Assembly (NCBI RefSeq): GCF_003350405.1 | Contig: NZ_QQAW01000002.1 | Location: 434,001 to 498,000, forward strand | Direction of reading: 5' to 3' | DNA from: Gluconacetobacter liquefaciens | GTDB lineage: Bacteria > Pseudomonadota > Alphaproteobacteria > Acetobacterales > Acetobacteraceae | Length of the DNA stretch: 64,000 nucleotides | Shown: piece after piece, positions 48,960 to 57,865 of the stretch | Numbering within the stretch: position 1 is the first letter of the stretch | How the letters are laid out: the number at the start of each line of letters is the position of its first letter | Translations under genes and position numbers: made by a program | Notes under the pieces: generated by a model | Told to the model about the DNA's origin: nothing | What the model saw: only the letters and a program-made list of their open reading frames with translations | Database searches by the model: none

Positions 48960-50429
48960 ATGTTGCAGACCGGCTTTTCCGACGTCACCCTTCCCGTCGA
49001 TGGTGTTCTGGCCATCCTGGTGCCTGAGGATGGGCCACGGCCGGCGTCCTATCTCGCGGCCGACCGGGCGACTGGCGGCGCGCTGGAGCGCGCGGTCGCG
49101 GCGGCGTCGTTCGTATTCGGTGCCGGCCGGACCTGCATGCTGCTGGCGCCGGGGGGCGGGCTCGACCGGGTTCTTCTGGTCGGCCTGGGCAAAATTGCCG
49201 AGATCGGTGCCCTGACCGTGGAGAATGCGGCGGCTGCTGCCGTCACGGCGCTGGGCAAGCTGGCCACGACCGCGCGGATCGCGGCCGATGGTGTCGCGCC
49301 CGAGTTGGTGGCCCATGTGGCCCAGGGGGCGACGCTGGCGGCCTTCCGCTTCGACAGCTACCACACGCGGCTGACCGAGGATGCGCGCTGGCGCCTGACG
49401 GAGGTCACGATCCTGACCCCCGACATTGCCCTGGCGGAGGCTGCTTCGGCGGACCTGCTGGCCGTGGCGCGGGGGGTCTATCTGGCCCGCGACCTGGTCA
49501 GCGAGCCCGCGAATGTGCTGCGTCCGCCCGAATTCGCGACCCGGATCGAGGCGTTGCGCGATCTGGGGGTCGAAATCGAGATCCTGGATCGCGACGCGAT
49601 GGCCGAACTGGGGTTCGGTGCGCTGCTGGGCGTCGCGCAGGCCAGCGATGCGCCGCCGCGTACTGTGCTGATGCGCTGGAACGGCGCCGGAGACGATTCC
49701 GCGCCGCTGGCCTTCGTCGGCAAGGGCGTGACCTTCGATTCCGGCGGCATCTCGATCAAGCCGGCCGGCGGCATGGAGGAGATGAAGACCGACATGGCCG
49801 GTGCGGCGGCCGTGGTGGGGCTGATCGCGGCGCTGGCCGGTCGCAAGGCGCGGGTCAATGTAGTGGGCGCGGTCGGGCTGGTGGAGAACATGCTGGCCGG
49901 CAATGCCCAGCGTCCGGGCGATGTGGTGCGGACCTGTTCCGGGCAGACGGTCGAGGTGATCAATACCGATGCCGAGGGGCGGCTGGTACTGGCCGACGTG
50001 CTGTGGTACGTGCAGGAGCGCTTCAAGCCGCGCCTGATGGTCGATCTGGCGACGCTGACCGGGGCGATCGTCGTCGGGCTGGGGCATGAATATGCCGGTC
50101 TGTTCTCCAACGACGACGTGCTGGCCGGTCGGCTGGCCGCGGCGGGCGACGAAACGGGCGAGCTTCTGTGGCGCATGCCGCTGTCGGATGCCTACAACGA
50201 GGCGCTGCGCTCGGATATCGCCGATTTCAAGAATGTCGGCGGCCGGCCGGGCGGTTCGATCACCGCCGCCAAGTTCCTGGAGCATTTCGTCAACCGCGTG
50301 CCCTGGGCCCATCTGGACATTGCCGGCACCGCCTGGGCCAAGAAGACCGTGCATTGCACGCCCAAGGGGGCGACGGGCTTTGGCGTGCGCCTGCTGGACC
50401 GCTTTGTGCGGGAAAATCACGAAGGGTGA
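48960..50429 (+). CDS. pepA: Leucyl aminopeptidase (M17)
   Basis: This 489-residue cytosolic aminopeptidase uses two metal ions. The catalytic half has GKGVTFDSGGISIKPAGGME (metal Lys/Asp), KTDMAGAAAVVG, and the family signature NTDAEGRLVLADVL. ATG 48960 is chosen because the longer frame has no family resemblance and GGAG lies upstream. PepA members can also bind DNA, but nothing here shows that. It is followed by holC after about 30 bases. Confidence 0.95.
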   Translation: MLQTGFSDVTLPVDGVLAILVPEDGPRPASYLAADRATGGALERAVAAASFVFGAGRTCMLLAPGGGLDRVLLVGLGKIAEIGALTVENAAAAAVTALGKLATTARIAADGVAPELVAHVAQGATLAAFRFDSYHTRLTEDARWRLTEVTILTPDIALAEAASADLLAVARGVYLARDLVSEPANVLRPPEFATRIEALRDLGVEIEILDRDAMAELGFGALLGVAQASDAPPRTVLMRWNGAGDDSAPLAFVGKGVTFDSGGISIKPAGGMEEMKTDMAGAAAVVGLIAALAGRKARVNVVGAVGLVENMLAGNAQRPGDVVRTCSGQTVEVINTDAEGRLVLADVLWYVQERFKPRLMVDLATLTGAIVVGLGHEYAGLFSNDDVLAGRLAAAGDETGELLWRMPLSDAYNEALRSDIADFKNVGGRPGGSITAAKFLEHFVNRVPWAHLDIAGTAWAKKTVHCTPKGATGFGVRLLDRFVRENHEG

Positions 50430-50459
50430 TGCAAGACTGAGGCGGGATCGCGGCGCACC

Positions 50460-50909
50460 ATGGCGGAGATCGGCTTTTATCACCTGACGCGGACCAGTGT
50501 GGACCAGGCGCTGCCTGCTCTGCTGGGCCGGACGCTGGAGGCCGGGCGGCGGGCCGTGCTGCGCTGTGGCGATGTGCAGCGGGTCAAGGCGATGGATGAG
50601 GCCCTGTGGCGCTCCACCGATCCGCTCTGGCTGCCGCATGGCAGCGCCGCGATGGGGCATGGGCCGTTGCAGCCCATCTGGCTGACGGCGGGAGAGGACG
50701 TGCCGAACGGGGCGACCTACCTGTTCCTGACCGATGGGGTGAACTGCCCCGACGCTGCCGCGTTCGAGCGGGTGTTCGATCTGTTCGATGGTGGTGACCC
50801 GCAGGCCGTGGAAGCGGCGCGTCGGCGGTGGGCCATTGCCCGCGAGGCCGGGCACACGCTGGTCTACTGGCGGCAGCAGGCGAAGGGATGGAGCCGGGGA
50901 GGCCGCTGA
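50460..50909 (+). CDS. holC: DNA polymerase III chi subunit
   Basis: This 149-residue protein links the clamp loader to SSB. Seen: IGFYHLTRTSVDQALPALLG at the start, VLRCGDVQRVKAMDEALW, and WLPHGSA, the typical chi core. The pepA-holC pairing is the usual arrangement in proteobacteria. Length is normal. Confidence 0.93.
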   Translation: MAEIGFYHLTRTSVDQALPALLGRTLEAGRRAVLRCGDVQRVKAMDEALWRSTDPLWLPHGSAAMGHGPLQPIWLTAGEDVPNGATYLFLTDGVNCPDAAAFERVFDLFDGGDPQAVEAARRRWAIAREAGHTLVYWRQQAKGWSRGGR

Positions 50910-50999
50910 AAGACGGCTTCGGACGCGCCGATCCGCTGCTCGAACATCACCAGTCTCCGGGACGCCTGTCTTGGGAACTTGCGAGGAGGACCGTGCAGC

Positions 51000-51854
51000 A
51001 TGATGAATTCCGTCACGTTTCCCGGTGGTACGCACCTGCCGGCGTTGGGGATGGGCACCTGGGCGCTGGGTGATCGTGCCGAGCGGCGCGCGCAGGAGAT
51101 CGCCAGCCTGCGTTTGGGTCTGGATATGGGGCTGCGGGTGGTCGATACCGCCGAGATGTACGGCGCCGGGCGGTCGGAACGGCTGGTGGGTGAGGCGATC
51201 GCCGGGCGGCGGGACGAGGTTTTCCTGGTCACGAAGATCCTGCCGTCCAACGCTTCGCGTGCCGGGGTGGCAGCGAGTTGCCGGGCGTCCTTGCGGCGGC
51301 TGGGTACGGACCGGATCGATCTGTACCTGCTGCACTGGCGGGGTGCCGTGCCGCTGGAGGAAACGGTGGGGGCCTTCGAGCAGCTTAAGAAGGAAGGGCT
51401 GATCGGCGCCTGGGGCGTGTCGAATTTCGATATCGGGGACCTGGACGATCTGGCGAATGTTGCCGCGCCGGACTCCTGTGCCGCCAACCAGATTCTCTAC
51501 AGCCTGGATTATCGCGGGGTGGAGTTCGATCTGCTGGAGGCGGATCGGCGGCGTGCCATCGTGACCATGGCCTATTCGCCACTGGGGCAGGGCGGCGACC
51601 TGCTGCGCCAGCCGGTGTTGCAGCGGATCGCGGGAGAGTACGAGACTAGCCTGGGGCCCGCCACGCCCGCCCAGGTGGCGCTGGCGTGGGTGCTGCGGCA
51701 GCCTGGAATGCTGGCGATCCCTAAGGCGGGCAGTCCGCAGCATCAGCGCGAGAATGTCGCGGCGACCGAATTGGTGCTGACACAGCATGATCTGGAAGCG
51801 ATCGACCGGTCGATCCCGCCGCCACGCCGCAAGGTCCCTCTCGCCATGATCTGA
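51000..51854 (+). CDS. Aldo/keto reductase
   Basis: A 284-residue NADPH-dependent oxidoreductase with the TIM-barrel AKR fold. The catalytic tetrad can be placed: Asp in VVDTAEMYGAG, Tyr in the same motif, Lys in FLVTKILPS and His in LYLLHWRG. Near the end IPKAGSPQHQRENVAATELV is the NADPH-binding stretch. ATG 51000 (or 51003) lies behind GAGGAGG; a TTG at 50979 is less likely. The substrate is unknown; close relatives reduce 2,5-diketogluconate or methylglyoxal. Confidence 0.92.
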   Translation: MMNSVTFPGGTHLPALGMGTWALGDRAERRAQEIASLRLGLDMGLRVVDTAEMYGAGRSERLVGEAIAGRRDEVFLVTKILPSNASRAGVAASCRASLRRLGTDRIDLYLLHWRGAVPLEETVGAFEQLKKEGLIGAWGVSNFDIGDLDDLANVAAPDSCAANQILYSLDYRGVEFDLLEADRRRAIVTMAYSPLGQGGDLLRQPVLQRIAGEYETSLGPATPAQVALAWVLRQPGMLAIPKAGSPQHQRENVAATELVLTQHDLEAIDRSIPPPRRKVPLAMI

Positions 51855-51924
51855 ACGGCGTGGTTTGATGCGGGTTCGATCGGACCCGTGATTCGGGGAT
51901 GGGGCCATCCTGCCGCTGTTTCTC

Positions 51925-53691
51925 ATGCTTGTGCTGTCGGTGCTGCTGCTGGACGGCCTGATGCCCCGGTTCGCGGTGCCCCAGGCAGCGCGGGCGGGGT
52001 GGGGGCTTGCCCTTGTGCTGGCGCTGGTGATGGCTTGCCTGCCGCCTGGGTCGGCCCTCACAGAGGGCTATCCGGCGGGGTTGGCGGCCCTGTTGCGGGT
52101 CGATGCGCTTTCGCTGCCCTTCGTGATGTTCCTCTCGATGGCCGGTCTGGCCTCGGGGGCGCGGGCGCCTGTGCTGGCGGGGGCGGCGCTGACGGTCGGT
52201 ACCGGCAATCCTGTCCTGTTCAGTCTCGGCGCGGCGGGGTTGTTGCCCCTCCTGCGCGCCCAGGGCGCCGTGCCGCGTGGCATGGTGGCCTGGGGGAGTG
52301 CCGGCGTCGCGGTGGCGACTGCCCTGCTCTCGGGTTCGGGTGGCTGGCGGCTGATCGTGCTGCCGCTTCCTGCTCTGCTGGCCGCTGCGGCGTTGATGGG
52401 GCTGTCGCTGCGGCCGCTGTCCGGCGCGCGGCATGGGGCGCCTGCCGGGGTGGCGCATCTGGCCGGGCTGGTGACCGGACTTTGCCTTGCGATACGGATG
52501 CTGGTCGACTGGCCGGTGGGGGCGGTCGGCGCCATGTGGGGCGGTGGCCTGGTCGTTGCGGGGCTGGCGCTGGCGCTGACGGGATGCTGGCGAGCCCTGG
52601 GGGCGCGCGATGCCGGGCGGGTGGTGGCCGGCATGTTGAATGGATGGGGCGGCATGGCGCTGTTGCTGGTGGGGCTGGTGGTCACCGGGCGCGCCGATGA
52701 CCTGCCGTTGCTGGCGCTGGGGGCTTTTCGTGGCCTGATGCTGCTGACGGGTGGGGTGGGGTTGGCGTTTCTGGCCGCCATCCTGACCCTGGCGCAGATT
52801 GCCGAGGCCGCGGGGTCGCTGGGGCTGGCGCGTGTCGGTGGGCTGGCGGCCCTGATGCCGAAGGCGTCGGCCATGCTGGCTCTGGCGCTGGCCGGGATGT
52901 GTGCGCTGCCGCCGTCCGGCGGGTTTGCCGTGGCGTGGCTGCTGGTTCAGTCGCTGCTGGCGCTGCCGCGCGCCGAGGGGCTGGCGGGGGCGATGCCGCT
53001 GCTGATGGTGCTGGCCGGCGTGGGGCTGGTCTGTGGGTTGCTGATCCTGGCGGCGGTGCGCCTGTTGGCCTGCGTGGTGCTGGGCCGCCCGCGCACGCCG
53101 CGTGCGGCCGGTGCGACCGACCCGGTATCGGGGCGGCTGGCCGTGCCGGCTGCCTGCCTGGTTGGGGCCGTGGGCGTGGTGCTGGTGCCTGGGGTCTGGT
53201 TGTGGCTGACGCGGGGGGCTGGCTGGGTTGCCGCCGGCCTGCAGGGGCCGATTCCCTCTGGCGCGCGACCGGACTGGCTGGCTCTTGCCGCACCGGGTGG
53301 TGGTGGCGTGCTGTATCCGGTTGGCATCGTCGCGCTGCTGGCGCTGGCGGGCGCCCTGGTGCTGGCATTGTCGCGCCTGGGGAACACGGTGCCGTCGCGC
53401 CCGGTGCCGGCCTGGATGGAGGGGGCGCCGCCATCGCCGCCCTGGATGCCGTTCGGCGAGCCGGTGGCGCAGGCCGGGCCGGCGCAGTTTGCCGGTATGC
53501 TGATGTGGGGCATGGGGCGGCGTTCGGTATCGCGGGGTATCTGGCGGGTGATCCGCAGGGTTCGGGTTGGCGGGAGTCGGGCATCGGCGCTGATGGAGGC
53601 CGGGGTGGCCTGGGTGTCGCGCCACGCGATGGGGCTGGTGCTGCTGTGGTTGGCCGTGGCGGCGCTGCTCCGGATATGGGGCCATTCGTGA
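51925..53691 (+). CDS. Hydrogenase-4 component B-like (complex I antiporter-like) membrane protein
   Basis: A 588-residue, multi-helix protein aligned with HyfB/HycC. Recognisable segments include LRVDALSLPFVMF, the RVGGLAALMPKASAMLALAL region and the LPPSGGFAVAWLLVQSLLALP loop. Several charged residues typical of these proton-channel subunits are absent: the Trp-Glu of helix 5 reads FSLGAAG, SIEN reads NGWG, and the Phe-Lys-Ser-Leu-Leu segment of the discontinuous helix reads FLAAI. It overlaps the next gene by one base (TGATG). The comparison is from memory of the family; proton pumping is doubtful. Confidence 0.8.
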   Translation: MLVLSVLLLDGLMPRFAVPQAARAGWGLALVLALVMACLPPGSALTEGYPAGLAALLRVDALSLPFVMFLSMAGLASGARAPVLAGAALTVGTGNPVLFSLGAAGLLPLLRAQGAVPRGMVAWGSAGVAVATALLSGSGGWRLIVLPLPALLAAAALMGLSLRPLSGARHGAPAGVAHLAGLVTGLCLAIRMLVDWPVGAVGAMWGGGLVVAGLALALTGCWRALGARDAGRVVAGMLNGWGGMALLLVGLVVTGRADDLPLLALGAFRGLMLLTGGVGLAFLAAILTLAQIAEAAGSLGLARVGGLAALMPKASAMLALALAGMCALPPSGGFAVAWLLVQSLLALPRAEGLAGAMPLLMVLAGVGLVCGLLILAAVRLLACVVLGRPRTPRAAGATDPVSGRLAVPAACLVGAVGVVLVPGVWLWLTRGAGWVAAGLQGPIPSGARPDWLALAAPGGGGVLYPVGIVALLALAGALVLALSRLGNTVPSRPVPAWMEGAPPSPPWMPFGEPVAQAGPAQFAGMLMWGMGRRSVSRGIWRVIRRVRVGGSRASALMEAGVAWVSRHAMGLVLLWLAVAALLRIWGHS

Positions 53692-54638
53692 TGATGTCGT
53701 GGGTGGTGATTGTGGCGGTCGGGAGTGTGCTGCTGGCCGTGCATCTTGTGCTGATGGTCGCGTGTGCGCCCGTCGTGCGGGGGGGGCTGGTGGCTGGCGT
53801 TGCGCGGGTTGGTGGCGGGGGGTACCTGTCGGTGCTGGCGCGCTGGCGGCTGATCCTGTCCTGCGCGCGCCGGCATGGGGTGCGTGCGGCCGGCGGGGCG
53901 GAGATCGTGCCCGCGATAGCGCTGGCGATCGCACTGGCGGCCTGTCTGCTGGTGCCTTCCTTCGCGCTTGGTCTGCCGGGGGCCGGACTTTCGGACCTGT
54001 TGACGGTATCGGGCCTGCTGGTGCTGGCCCGCCTGCTGCCGCTGCTGGCGGGGTTGGAGTCGGGTGGCGCACGGGCCGGGCTGACGGCGGCCGGCGACAC
54101 GGCCGCGCTGGTGGTGATGCAGGCGGTTTTTCCGCTGGCAGTGGCCGCGGCGGTGATGGCGACCGGGCACGGGGGAATTGACGCCTTGCTGACGCGCCTG
54201 CGCGAGCCTGACATGGGGAGCGGGCGAGTGTCGGCCATGCTGTTGGCCGTCGCCATGCTGCTGGCCGGGCCGGATATCGGGCCGGGCGATGAGGCGCGCG
54301 CGGTGGAGCGGATGGTCGATCTGGGCGGGCGCGGCCGTGCCGCCATGGAACTGGCGCGGGACCTGGTGCTGATGGCCTGGATCACGCTGGCGGGCGACCT
54401 GGCGTGGCCGGGAGGGCTGGCGATGCCGCAGGAAGCTGGTCTGTTGCCGGCGGTGGCGTCGCTGCCGGGTGCCATTGTGGCGTGGCTGGTGCGGACGGGG
54501 GTGATCTGTGCCGGAATTGTCGTGGCGCGGGTGGTGGTGATGGGCTCGGTGCGGGGAACGCGCGGGCGGCTGGTGCTGGCGCTGCTGTTTGCGACGCTGG
54601 CGGTGGTGGTGCTGTTCGCGGACCAGGAGGGCGTGTGA
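53691..54638 (+). CDS. Hydrogenase-4 component C-like (NuoH-like) membrane protein
   Basis: A 315-residue, eight-helix protein of the NuoH/HyfC family, the membrane subunit that contacts the soluble arm. Segments such as ARLLPLLAGLESGG and the RMVDLGGRGRAAMELARDLV stretch correspond to family positions. Some of the acidic residues expected in the chamber loops (HExMxLE) appear changed. It starts at ATG 53691, on the stop codon of the B-like gene, and ends on the start of the E-like gene. Function in this complex is inferred. Confidence 0.78.
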   Translation: MMSWVVIVAVGSVLLAVHLVLMVACAPVVRGGLVAGVARVGGGGYLSVLARWRLILSCARRHGVRAAGGAEIVPAIALAIALAACLLVPSFALGLPGAGLSDLLTVSGLLVLARLLPLLAGLESGGARAGLTAAGDTAALVVMQAVFPLAVAAAVMATGHGGIDALLTRLREPDMGSGRVSAMLLAVAMLLAGPDIGPGDEARAVERMVDLGGRGRAAMELARDLVLMAWITLAGDLAWPGGLAMPQEAGLLPAVASLPGAIVAWLVRTGVICAGIVVARVVVMGSVRGTRGRLVLALLFATLAVVVLFADQEGV

Positions 54639-55192
54639 TGGCATCGCCGCTTCCCGGTCTGCTGATCGCGGCCTCTGTCGTGCTGTCGGGCCTGCGTTGG
54701 GCATTGCCCTGGCAGGCCGGGCTTGTGGTCCTGACGCTGCTGGCGGGGGCGCTGGATGTCGGCGCTCCGGTGCGGCCCTGCTTGGCGGCGCTGTTCGTGG
54801 TCGCGGGGACGGCGGCGCTCGTCTGGGGGCTGGCGCGGCTGGAGGATCGGGCACCGATGCCGGGGGAGCGGATATCGGGGGTCGGTGGTGGCCTGATGCT
54901 GACGATCCTGGCCGTGCTGGCAGTGCCGCGCGGCCTGGTCGATGCCGTGAGCCGGCCGGATCTGATCGCGGCCCTGGTGGCTATTCTCTGCGGTGTTCTG
55001 GCTGCTGCGATTCGGCGTTCGGTGGTGGGGCAGTGCGCGGGGCTGGCGGGGGCCGTGAATGGATTGCTGCTGCTGGCCGGCCTTGGCGGGCGCGACGCGG
55101 TGCTGGCGGGGGCGGTGGCCTTGCAGGCGGCGCTGCTGCTGGTTGCCTTCGTCTGCCTGCGCCGAATTGCCTGGGGGCGGGAACTGACGTGA
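54638..55192 (+). CDS. Hydrogenase-4 component E-like (NuoK-related) membrane protein
   Basis: A 184-residue protein with about six predicted helices, matching HyfE in size, order and general layout (helices at residues 8-45, 50-65, 80-100, 110-130, 140-155 and 160-180). Motif conservation is low, so the name rests on position and topology. TGATG and GTGA junctions couple it to its neighbours. Confidence 0.7.
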   Translation: MASPLPGLLIAASVVLSGLRWALPWQAGLVVLTLLAGALDVGAPVRPCLAALFVVAGTAALVWGLARLEDRAPMPGERISGVGGGLMLTILAVLAVPRGLVDAVSRPDLIAALVAILCGVLAAAIRRSVVGQCAGLAGAVNGLLLLAGLGGRDAVLAGAVALQAALLLVAFVCLRRIAWGRELT

Positions 55193-55194
55193 GC

Positions 55195-56343
55195 ATGGCC
55201 GCCGTTTCGTCCCCGATGCTGTCGCTGCCGGTGTTGATGCCGCTGGTGCTGTGCTGGCCGTTCCTCTCGATGGGCGTGCTGGCCGCCTGTTCGCCGGCTT
55301 CGGCGCGGGCGGCGGCCATCGGGCTTTCGGCGATCGGGCTGGTGCTGGCCGTTCTGGCGGTGACGGCGCGGAGCGTCTGGCCGGCTACGCCGTTTGCCGT
55401 GCCGTCTGGTCCGCTGGGGCTTCTGCTGCCCTTGCCGCTGGTGGCGCTGTTCGTGGCCAGCCTGTCGGCCGAGGCGGCGCCGGCCCGGCGGGGAACGCGC
55501 GTGCTGATCCACGGGCTGGCCGGCGGCGCGGTTGCCGCCACCGCGTGCGCAGATCCGCTCTCCGGCGCCGTTGCCATCGGCGGGGTGGCGATGCTGGTGG
55601 CGCTGGCGACCGCCGTGACGCGCGGAGCGGCGCGGGCGGGGTGGGATCTTTTTCGCCTTAGCCTGTCCGGCATCCTGCTGGCGGTGCCCGGTGCCGCGCT
55701 GATGGCGGCGTCTGATGCGGCGGGGCGGCTGGAGGGGCTGGGCGGCCTGTTGCTGACGGTCGGGCTGGGGACCGTGGCGGGGCTGGGGCCTGCCGCGCCG
55801 GTCGTGCTGGCGGCAGGCGATGCGGGGGGGGGCATGGCCCTGGCACCGGTCATGACCGCCGTGCCGGTGCTGCGCCATCTGGCTGAAGGCCCTGACCGGT
55901 TGGGGGTGATGGCGCTGGGGCTGGTGACGGTGTGGCTGATGGCGCTGTCCATCCGCGTTGCGTCGGCGGAGCGGCGTGGCCGGCTGTCGGTGGGACTGAT
56001 GATCGGTCTGGGGGCGATGGCGGCCGGGGCCGGTGGGGGCGCCGGTCAGGCGGGACTGGTGGCTCTGCTGCTGTCGGTCGCCCTTTTGGCGCGGCAGGAT
56101 GTGGCATTCGTTCGGGGGGCGCCGCTGGTCCATGCGCCGTTCCTGCCGTTCGGGGGCGTTGTGCTGACGCTGGTGGCGCTGTGCGATGCGGCGCCGCTGC
56201 TGGTGTTTCCGGTGGCGGTTGGTGTGGCGGTCGGCAGTCCGGGGCCTGTTGGAAGCGCCTTCCGGGCAGGATGGCTCGGGCGGGGCGTGGCGGGGGTGCT
56301 GCTGGCTGGTCTGGTGGTGTTGGTGCTGTGGGGCTGGCGATGA
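55195..56343 (+). CDS. Hydrogenase-4 component F-like (antiporter-like) membrane protein
   Basis: A 382-residue protein with at least ten helices, about 100 residues shorter than typical HyfF/NuoN-like proteins. In the region aligned with the helix-5 Glu and helix-7 Lys I read GGVAMLVALA and VGLGTVAGLGP, without the charged residues, and the PLHAWLPDAHAEAP loop reads APVVLAAGDAGGGMALAP. A GTG at 55189 overlapping the previous stop is the alternative start. It is coupled by an ATGA overlap to the next gene. It is a degenerate antiporter-like subunit. Confidence 0.72.
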   Translation: MAAVSSPMLSLPVLMPLVLCWPFLSMGVLAACSPASARAAAIGLSAIGLVLAVLAVTARSVWPATPFAVPSGPLGLLLPLPLVALFVASLSAEAAPARRGTRVLIHGLAGGAVAATACADPLSGAVAIGGVAMLVALATAVTRGAARAGWDLFRLSLSGILLAVPGAALMAASDAAGRLEGLGGLLLTVGLGTVAGLGPAAPVVLAAGDAGGGMALAPVMTAVPVLRHLAEGPDRLGVMALGLVTVWLMALSIRVASAERRGRLSVGLMIGLGAMAAGAGGGAGQAGLVALLLSVALLARQDVAFVRGAPLVHAPFLPFGGVVLTLVALCDAAPLLVFPVAVGVAVGSPGPVGSAFRAGWLGRGVAGVLLAGLVVLVLWGWR

Positions 56344-57851
56344 CGGTTCGTGCCGACGCCGATCCGTTGCCACGGAATGCCGCCGGGCTGATCCGGCGCG
56401 GCGAGGCTGAAGCGGGTGCGTGGCGCTTTCGGCTGGATGAGGACGGCTGGCGGGATATGGCCGAGGCCCTGCGGCATGATCCGCTTCCGTTCGTGACCTT
56501 GTGGGCCGACGGGCGGGATGTGCATGCCCTGTTCCTCGATGGCGGGGAACGCCCGCTGGTGGCGAGTGTCGAACCCTATGGCGGCCGGTATCTGGGGCTG
56601 TCTCCGGTGCGTCCCGCCGCCGCGCCGTTCGAGCGCTGCATGCAGGATCTGTGGGGATTTTCGGCGATGGACGCGCGGGATTCGCGCCCATGGCTGGATC
56701 AGGGGCTGTGGAGTGCGACCTGGCCGTTGAGCGACCGGCCTGGCCCGGTTGCCTGGCCGCCTGAGCCGCCGGATTTTCGGTCGGTGCCGGCGGAGCATAT
56801 GATTCTGGGCAGCGGGCCGGCCGATGGCGGGCATCATGCGCCCGGTCATCTGCGGCTGGCGCTGGATGGCGGAGGTGTGGTCGGGCAGGCGGAATGGCGT
56901 CTGGGTTATGCGCATCGCGGTGTGGTGGCGCGGTTGCCGGGGCTGGATGCCGATGGAGCCGTCCGCCTGGCCGGGCGGGTTGTCGCGGGTGCGTCGGTCG
57001 CTCATCAATCGGCGCTGTGCCGGGCGATTGAAAGCGCGATGGGGCAGGCAGCCGATATCGCCACGACGCGCTCGCGCGTGTTGCTGGCGGAAATCGAGCG
57101 GGCGGCGACCCATCTGCTTGATCTGTCGCGCGTGGCGCGGCCGGCCGGGGCGGCGGCGCTGGCGGCGGAATGCGAGCGGGTGCGCGAAGCGATTCTGGAG
57201 CGATGTGGCCGGGTCGGCGGCCATCGGCTGCTGATGGATTGCGTCAGCCCTGGGGGCGCGGGTGAGCCGGCGATGGACGATGCGGCGGCGTCCATGGCGG
57301 TCGGGGTGGCGGATCTGCTGGAGTCGGCTCGGGACCGGCTGGTGCGGTGTCGTGCCTGGCCGGGGCTGGAGATGCGCATTGCCGGCGTTGGTGTGCTGGA
57401 GCAGTTGGTGGCGCGGACGCTGGGCGTGGGCGGCGTGGTTGGCCGGGCGTCGGGTCGCGAAGAGGATCTGCGTCGGCTGGTGCCGGGCTATCGGCGCGAA
57501 TGGCTGGATAGCGGAGTGCGGCGGGGTGGGGATGTGGCGGCGCGCATCGACCTTCGGCTGGCGGAACTGGGCAGCGTCGCACGGGTGTTGCGGGCGGCGG
57601 TAGGCAGCGCGCCGGCTGTTGCGCGGGCGCTGCCGGGTGTTGGCGAGGGCGTGGGCTATGCAGAGGGGCCGCGTGGGGCGGTCTGGTATTGGGTCCGGAT
57701 CGTGGACGGGCGCATTGCGGCGGCGCATGTGTGCGACCCGGCGCTGGCGCAGGCCAGTGCGCTGGAGCATGTGCTGGTCGGGGCGCAGGCCGAGGATGTG
57801 GCGATGATCGTGCGCTCGTTCGGTCTGTCGGCCGCCGGTGCGGATCTTTAG
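56340..57851 (+). CDS. Hydrogenase-4 component G-like (NuoC/NuoD fusion) large subunit lacking [NiFe] ligands
   Basis: A 503-residue protein. The first ~170 residues resemble the NuoC 30-kDa domain (ERCMQDLWGFSAMDARDSRPW). The rest is the large-subunit/NuoD domain (PGHLRLALDGGG, RLGYAHRGVVARLPG, SVAHQSALCRAIE, EIERAATHLLDLS). The CxxC pairs that bind NiFe are absent: the N-terminal site has a single Cys, and the C-terminal DPCxxC site reads IVRSFGLSAAGADL. It cannot be a hydrogenase as such. This fits the energy-converting hydrogenase-related (Ehr) class. The next start is 15 bases downstream. Confidence 0.82.
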   Translation: MTVRADADPLPRNAAGLIRRGEAEAGAWRFRLDEDGWRDMAEALRHDPLPFVTLWADGRDVHALFLDGGERPLVASVEPYGGRYLGLSPVRPAAAPFERCMQDLWGFSAMDARDSRPWLDQGLWSATWPLSDRPGPVAWPPEPPDFRSVPAEHMILGSGPADGGHHAPGHLRLALDGGGVVGQAEWRLGYAHRGVVARLPGLDADGAVRLAGRVVAGASVAHQSALCRAIESAMGQAADIATTRSRVLLAEIERAATHLLDLSRVARPAGAAALAAECERVREAILERCGRVGGHRLLMDCVSPGGAGEPAMDDAAASMAVGVADLLESARDRLVRCRAWPGLEMRIAGVGVLEQLVARTLGVGGVVGRASGREEDLRRLVPGYRREWLDSGVRRGGDVAARIDLRLAELGSVARVLRAAVGSAPAVARALPGVGEGVGYAEGPRGAVWYWVRIVDGRIAAAHVCDPALAQASALEHVLVGAQAEDVAMIVRSFGLSAAGADL

Positions 57852-57865
57852 GCGGGGGACGGGGC

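Noticed and set aside
51721-56691. Long minus-strand frames of up to 783 codons opposite the hydrogenase-like cluster
   Set aside because: Pro/Arg/Ala/Gln-rich sequence without motifs; the plus-strand frames have membrane-protein character and proper overlaps.
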